Of a stretch of DNA of 27,251 bases, positions 23,403 through 27,251 are shown piece by piece. The notes under the pieces are model-generated. The model saw only the letters and a list, made by a program, of their open reading frames with translations. It ran no database searches and had not been told where the DNA came from. The translations under genes were made by a program, and so were the position numbers. The stretch is from Lentisphaeria bacterium UBA1724. Its GTDB lineage: Bacteria > Verrucomicrobiota > Lentisphaeria > Oligosphaerales > Oligosphaeraceae. The stretch is from positions 20,685 through 47,935 of the forward strand of contig DCIO01000114.1 in the NCBI GenBank assembly GCA_002315885.1. Reading direction: 5' to 3'. Within the stretch, counting starts at the first letter, position 1. The number at the start of each line of letters is the position of its first letter.

Positions 23403-23675
23403 TTATGAAAAATCATATTCTTTCTCGAATAATTCGGCGAGTTGCTGGAGTTTCTGTTCTGCGCCTTCGCCTTCAACGCGTATCGTTATCACGGCGCCCT
23501 TTCGGAGTGCCAACCCCATCAGTGAGATGGGCATAGTGGTAATTTGTTCCTGGCGCCCATTGGAAGGAACCACAAAGGCCTTTCCTGCGAAGCCCTTCAT
23601 GGCCTGGGCGATGATTGAGCAGGGGCGCACATGGATTCCCCTTTCGTTTTGCACCACGACGACCTTTTCAACCAT
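23403..23675 (-). CDS. ptsH: HPr-like phosphocarrier protein
   Basis: A 90-residue HPr: it carries phosphate from Enzyme I to sugar-specific Enzyme II proteins, or acts as a regulator. The active-site His15 lies in GIHVRPCS, and the regulatory-serine region is PISLMGLALRKG (Ser51, equivalent to Ser46 of other HPrs), the site used by HPr kinase. The start at 23675 has a strong AAGGAGGT ribosome site 8 bases away; the frame's earlier start gives 8 extra residues without similarity. It follows tolB by 20 bp. No Enzyme I or Enzyme II gene is here, so a regulatory rather than transport role is possible. Confidence 0.9.
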   Translation of the reverse strand: MVEKVVVVQNERGIHVRPCSIIAQAMKGFAGKAFVVPSNGRQEQITTMPISLMGLALRKGAVITIRVEGEGAEQKLQQLAELFEKEYDFS

Positions 23676-23695
23676 CCGCCTTGACCTCCTTGATA

Positions 23696-24898
23696 TCATC
23701 TTGCCGGTGCCCAGGCAGGAAGAGACACCTTCGCTCCCTGCGTCAGCCCCTGGAATGTGTGGAACTGGGTATCAATTAGATATAAATCCTGTTTACCGCC
23801 TGTGGCGCGGGTACAGATGATATGCCGTCCATCTGGAGCCCAGCTGGGTGCCTCCCAATCACCCGCCGCCTCAGTAATGATTTCGGGTTCGGCGTCCCCT
23901 GCGGGAGCCAAAACCGCGATGACATACTGTCCATTGATACGGGTGGAATAGCAGATTTTCTTGGCACGGGGTGACCAGTCGGGAGAGACGCTCTCGTTGG
24001 CACCGTGAGTCAACCGCCGTGAGTCGCCACCAGAAACGGAGATGATATAGAGTTGTGGACGACCGCTCTTGTCCGAGACATAGCAAATCTGGCTGCCATC
24101 GGGACTGAAGACAGGAGAAGACTCCACATAGCGGTCCTGGGTCAACCGGGCAGGGGCGTCCTTCTTTGACAAATCGCGGATGTATAGATCCACCTGCTTT
24201 CCCAAAGACATGGGCAATGCCACAAATTGACCGCTTGAAGACAATGCCGCAGAGGAATTCAGTCCCGGTGCCTTGGAGATTGTGCGCTGGCGATTGTTGG
24301 CTACATCCACCAGGACAATTCCCAGTGCGTTGTTCGCATTCAGGGTATAGACGAATGCCCCCGCGTGTCCCCAGGAGACTTCCGTGGATATCGCGTTGTT
24401 GTGAGTTCGGCGGGTCATGCCACTGCCATCGATGCGGCAAGAATAAATTTCCTTCTTTCCGCTCTTCGTGTCCGTCAGAGTGAATGCAATTGGACGAGAA
24501 CACAGGGCAGGGATGCCGAAGAGCTTCTTCAGGATGTCATCCACTACCTTTGCTGCCGCGTCATTCCAATCCGAACCACGGCCTTCCACGCGGAAATTCG
24601 AAATCGATGCGCCCTCCACCGAGATATCAACGGAGTAGGCGAAGGAACTTGCCCCCACGGAGAGCTCCACTTGCGCCCGACCACCCTGGCCATCCTTCTG
24701 CACCTGGAACCAGTCGCAACGGCGTAGCATCGTCTCCAAAACGTTGCGGGACTCGGGCTCACCCATATACTTGACAATCGCCAAAGAAGGATTGCCCTGG
24801 GCAATCTTCACCACCTTGCCAATGCTCTGCCCATTCACCGCAAACCCACATCCCAGCAGGAGAGACAGAACCAAAATGAAAGAAATATGTCGGAGCAT
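23696..24898 (-). CDS. tolB: TolB-like beta-propeller protein
   Basis: Periplasmic component of the Tol-Pal system for outer-membrane integrity and constriction during division. The 400-residue protein has a signal sequence MLRHISFILVLSLLLGC. Residues ~25-160 form the TolB N-terminal domain, followed by a six-bladed propeller with repeats such as VFSPDGSQICYVSDKSGRPQLY and SWAPDGRHIICTRATGGKQDLYL. The signal ends in LLGC (Cys17), which satisfies a lipobox and suggests a lipoprotein; classical TolB is soluble. I chose the ATG at 24898 because the signal peptide starts there; no clear Shine-Dalgarno. Pal is not next to it; ptsH is. Confidence 0.85.
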   Translation of the reverse strand: MLRHISFILVLSLLLGCGFAVNGQSIGKVVKIAQGNPSLAIVKYMGEPESRNVLETMLRRCDWFQVQKDGQGGRAQVELSVGASSFAYSVDISVEGASISNFRVEGRGSDWNDAAAKVVDDILKKLFGIPALCSRPIAFTLTDTKSGKKEIYSCRIDGSGMTRRTHNNAISTEVSWGHAGAFVYTLNANNALGIVLVDVANNRQRTISKAPGLNSSAALSSSGQFVALPMSLGKQVDLYIRDLSKKDAPARLTQDRYVESSPVFSPDGSQICYVSDKSGRPQLYIISVSGGDSRRLTHGANESVSPDWSPRAKKICYSTRINGQYVIAVLAPAGDAEPEIITEAAGDWEAPSWAPDGRHIICTRATGGKQDLYLIDTQFHTFQGLTQGAKVSLPAWAPAR

Positions 24899-24952
24899 AT
24901 AATAAGATTCCCAAACAGTCACAAAACCAATAACCACCCAACGAGAAGAACG

Positions 24953-24987
24953 CCGTGACTGGCAGCCGATACCACCGCCAGCCACGG
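24953..24987 (-). terminator. Hairpin between frr and tolB
   Basis: CCGTG-A-CTGGC (24953-24963) pairs with GCCAG-C-CACGG (24977-24987), one mismatch, 13-base loop. It lies 21 bp past the frr stop on the minus strand, followed by GTTCTTCT. It could end or attenuate the pyrH-frr transcript. Confidence 0.5.
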
Positions 24988-25008
24988 TCCCAGAAAAAGA
25001 CGCGGAAA

Positions 25009-25572
25009 TTACACTTCCATCAACTCTTTCTGCTTGTCAGCCAGAACGCCATCCACCTTCTCAATCATCTGGTCGGTGAGTTTCTGGATCTTCTCGGTCT
25101 CGCTCTTCTGCTCGTCTTCGGTAATCTCGGACTTCTTCTTCGCTTCCTTGATCGCCTCGTTGGCGTCACGACGGGCATTGCGAATTTCCACACGGGCCTC
25201 TTCCGCGAATTTCTTCACCTGCTTGGTCATCTCGTTACGGCGCTCTTCGGAGAGTTCGGGGATGGGCAGACGGATGGTCTTGCCGTCGGTGAGGGGGGTG
25301 ATGCCCAGGCTGCTGGTCTGGATTGCCTTCTGAATTGCATTCAGGGCATTGACATCCCAGGGCTGGATCTTCAGCAGGCGGGGTTCGGGAGCGCTGATTG
25401 CCGCGATGTCCTTCAGGCGGGTCTGTGCACCGTAGTAGTCAACCATGATGCCGTCCACCAGGGCGGGAGAGGCCTTGCCAGTACGGACCGTGTCAAAACG
25501 CTTCTTCAGTGCTTCGACGGTATTCGTCATGAGACGCTTGCTGTTTTCTTGAATTTCTGCTGCGGTAGGCAT
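25009..25572 (-). CDS. frr: Ribosome recycling factor
   Basis: Splits post-termination ribosomes together with EF-G. The 187-residue length is standard. Motifs: FDTVRTGKASPALVDGIMVDYYG, LKDIAAISAPEPRLLKIQPWD, SSLGITPLTDGKTIRLPIPELSEERRNE, and the long coiled C-terminal helix with RVEIRNARRDANEAIKEAKK. An AGGAG site precedes the ATG. It follows pyrH by 63 bp, a conserved bacterial pair. Secure. Confidence 0.97.
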   Translation of the reverse strand: MPTAAEIQENSKRLMTNTVEALKKRFDTVRTGKASPALVDGIMVDYYGAQTRLKDIAAISAPEPRLLKIQPWDVNALNAIQKAIQTSSLGITPLTDGKTIRLPIPELSEERRNEMTKQVKKFAEEARVEIRNARRDANEAIKEAKKKSEITEDEQKSETEKIQKLTDQMIEKVDGVLADKQKELMEV

Positions 25573-25635
25573 TGTGTATTTTCTCCTGTGTTACGGGGGG
25601 AATGATGTTGGATGATGGAACAAAGATGTTGCGGC

Positions 25636-26358
25636 CTATTTCACGGTAACCAGTGTGCCGTGTCGGAAGTCGCCAGAGAGAATTTCGGTAATGACGCCCT
25701 TGGTATCGGCCTTGAAGACCACCGTAGGCAGATTGTTGTCCTGACAGAGCGCGAATGCGTTGGAATCCATCACCTTCAGGTGCTGTGCCAATGCTTGGTC
25801 GTAGGTGAGTTTTTCGTAGCGTGTGGCGGTGGGGTCCTTGAAGGGATCTGCGCTGTAGATGCCATCCACCTTGGTAGCCTTGAAGACCGCCTCGGCATGA
25901 ACTTCCAATGCGCGCAGAGCCGCCGTGGTATCCGTGGAGAAATAGGGATGACCTGTTCCTGCGGAGAAAAGCACCACGGTTCCCTGAGAGAGCATCCGAT
26001 CGGCCTCACGGTAGTCGAAGGGCGGCAACACCCCCGCAATCGGCAATGCGGACTGGATTTCCGCGGGGATGCCCGCCTCCTTCAGGGCGCCCCGCATGGC
26101 CAGGGCGTTCATGCAGGTGGCGAGCATGCCGATGTAGTCGGCGCCCACGCGCTCCATGCCTTGCTTGCTACCCGCCAAGCCACGGAAGAGATTGCCCGCG
26201 CCGATGATTACCGCGACTTGGGTCCCGGAATTCACGGCCTCTTGAATCAGTTCCATCACCACCTTCTTGATGGCTTCTGGCTCCAATCCACCATGGTCGC
26301 CGCCTAGGGCTTCGCCGCTGATCTTCAAAAGAATTCTGCTGAAATAGGGTTTCGACAT
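25636..26358 (-). CDS. pyrH: UMP kinase
   Basis: Phosphorylates UMP to UDP for pyrimidine nucleotide and cell-wall precursor supply. The 240-residue protein shows RILLKISGEALGG, VAVIIGAGNLFRG, ADYIGMLATCMNALAM, VVLFSAGTGHPYFSTDTTAALRA and KATKVDGIYSADP, all classic for the bacterial amino-acid-kinase-fold enzyme. An AGGAG lies 13 bases upstream of the ATG. It heads pyrH-frr-tolB-ptsH. Secure. Confidence 0.97.
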   Translation of the reverse strand: MSKPYFSRILLKISGEALGGDHGGLEPEAIKKVVMELIQEAVNSGTQVAVIIGAGNLFRGLAGSKQGMERVGADYIGMLATCMNALAMRGALKEAGIPAEIQSALPIAGVLPPFDYREADRMLSQGTVVLFSAGTGHPYFSTDTTAALRALEVHAEAVFKATKVDGIYSADPFKDPTATRYEKLTYDQALAQHLKVMDSNAFALCQDNNLPTVVFKADTKGVITEILSGDFRHGTLVTVK

Positions 26359-26569
26359 AGAAAAAACGCTCCTGTTTTCTAATTTTTAGTACTACTTGCA
26401 TATTTTAAGGCTTTTTCCAGTTTCTGCGGAGGAAAAGGAGGCTTTTTTCGGAAATATTTCAAAGAAATGCGGCTTTTTTCCAGAAAAGGAACTCCGCAAG
26501 GTATATTCTGTCAAAGAGACAGAACACCTTTCGTCATTCTTACTCACCCAGAAAAATAGGAGACATCCC

Positions 26570-27052
26570 ATGAAACTACGCTATCTGGCACTGCTGTTCC
26601 TCCTCTCCACCACCATGCTCTTTGCAGGAAAATTCAAGGATTTCCTGAAGGACAAGGGCCGGGCGGAGCGCTACACGCCCATCCATGTCCAAAATGATAT
26701 GGTTCTTTCCATTGCACTGGATGACGACGAGTGCTTCTATGTCCCCCTGACGGAAAATCCCACCACGGGGTACCAATGGGAGGTGGAAATTGACAACCCG
26801 CAGTGCATTGAAGTCAAGAAGACGGATTTTATCGCCGCGCAGCCCCCGCCCCCGCCACACCATGGCCCCGATGGAAAGCCCCCGAAAGATGAGCGCCCGC
26901 CTATGCTCTGTGGCGCGGGAGGAACCAAGGTCTTTACCTTCGAGACGAAACGAAGCGGCACGGCAAACCTGACTTTCCGTTATCGCAGAAACTGGGAAAA
27001 GAACACCCCGCCCGAAACGGAATTCACCATGATTGTCTTTATCACGGAATAA
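26570..27052 (+). CDS. Secreted chagasin-like protease inhibitor (I42)
   Basis: A 160-residue exported protein. The signal peptide is MKLRYLALLFLLSTTMLFAG. The mature part carries the chagasin signature NPTTGYQW (63-70), which enters cysteine-protease active sites in the family, a GAGGTKVFTF strand (116-124), and RNW (140-142) where chagasins have RPW. Between the first two loops is a proline-rich insert (QPPPPPHHGPDGKPP, 91-105). Known members inhibit papain-type cysteine proteases; the target here is unknown. I chose the ATG at 26570 for its AGGAG site and signal peptide; an in-frame upstream extension to 26396 is non-homologous. It is divergent from pyrH with a 211-bp gap, in which I see only weak promoter-like sequence (TATATT near 26502). 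Confidence 0.82.
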   Translation: MKLRYLALLFLLSTTMLFAGKFKDFLKDKGRAERYTPIHVQNDMVLSIALDDDECFYVPLTENPTTGYQWEVEIDNPQCIEVKKTDFIAAQPPPPPHHGPDGKPPKDERPPMLCGAGGTKVFTFETKRSGTANLTFRYRRNWEKNTPPETEFTMIVFITE

Positions 27053-27074
27053 CGACACAAATAAGGGGGGAAAA

Positions 27075-27107
27075 CCGCGGAATACGCGAAAGCCGCGGAA
27101 AATGCGC
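27075..27107. repeat. CGCGAAA-rich tandem repeat after the I42 gene
   Basis: Two CCGCGGAA-type units start at 27075 and 27093, 18 bp apart, with CGCGAAAG between. They resemble the arms of the inverted repeat at 15752-15816. Not coding. Confidence 0.55.
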
Positions 27108-27184
27108 TTTTGAAAAGACACAGAATTTGTTGGGGAACAAGTGTGTGTGGAGAGGGGACGGCGTGCTTTATAGCACAAGATCTT

Positions 27185-27251
27185 CTAGCCTTTCTAGCCT
27201 TCATTCGCGCGTACGCGCGTCTAGAATTTCTAGACTTTCTAGCTAGAGCTT
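27185..27251. repeat. Second CTAG array, running off the window
   Basis: CTAG occurs at 27185, 27194, 27221, 27230, 27239 and 27243; spacings 9, 27, 9, 9 and 4. It contains a 14-bp palindrome CGCGCGTACGCGCG (27206-27219) followed by TCTAGA. The last 25 bases are the reverse complement of 3195-3219 in the first array. Its full length is not visible. Confidence 0.85.

Overview
This 27 kb window is a dense block of conserved bacterial housekeeping genes, nearly all on the minus strand. Three things suggest a PVC-superphylum bacterium, most likely Lentisphaerota/Victivallales or a close relative. These are the AroD-AroE arrangement inside a compact shikimate cluster (a Chlamydia-like trait), a neutral-ceramidase-fold protein of a kind common in that superphylum, and an MlaA-type outer-membrane lipoprotein together with TolB, which imply a Gram-negative envelope. 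Phylum placement is inference; no rRNA gene is present.

Layout. On the plus strand (1-1918) lie the C-terminal part of a short-chain dehydrogenase and pyruvate kinase. From 1947 to 7343 on the minus strand is a complete post-DAHP shikimate pathway in only three polypeptides: an AroC-AroD-AroE triple fusion, an AroK-AroB fusion, and AroA. The first two are separated by a 67-bp tandem duplication built of heptamers; the last two by a CTAG-rich array. Upstream on the same strand are a ceramidase-like protein (7376-8680) and the isoprenoid/undecaprenyl genes uppS, ispH and dxr (8705-11465), read from a good promoter near 11546-11574. Next come a sodium/solute symporter, a U32-like Cys-rich protein and dnaB (11642-15707). 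The region 15831-22093 is a compact operon mlaA/hydrolase-ribBA-ribH-nusB-ftsY-tgt. A small orphan gene, a tRNA-Ser(UGA) and a possible structured RNA follow. The minus-strand series pyrH-frr-tolB-ptsH (23403-26358) and a divergently read chagasin-like (I42) protease inhibitor close the gene content.

Most unusual items: (1) the AroCDE and AroKB fusions, which package six consecutive enzymes in three genes; (2) an MlaA lipoprotein fused to an alpha/beta-hydrolase; (3) two CTAG arrays (3148-3314 and 27185 to the window end), phased at 9 and 4 bp, sharing a 25-mer and a CGCGCGTCTAGA motif; (4) an unassigned structured RNA candidate at 23257-23384. The rest is ordinary core metabolism. All functional calls come from reading motifs and lengths by eye; no database search was run.
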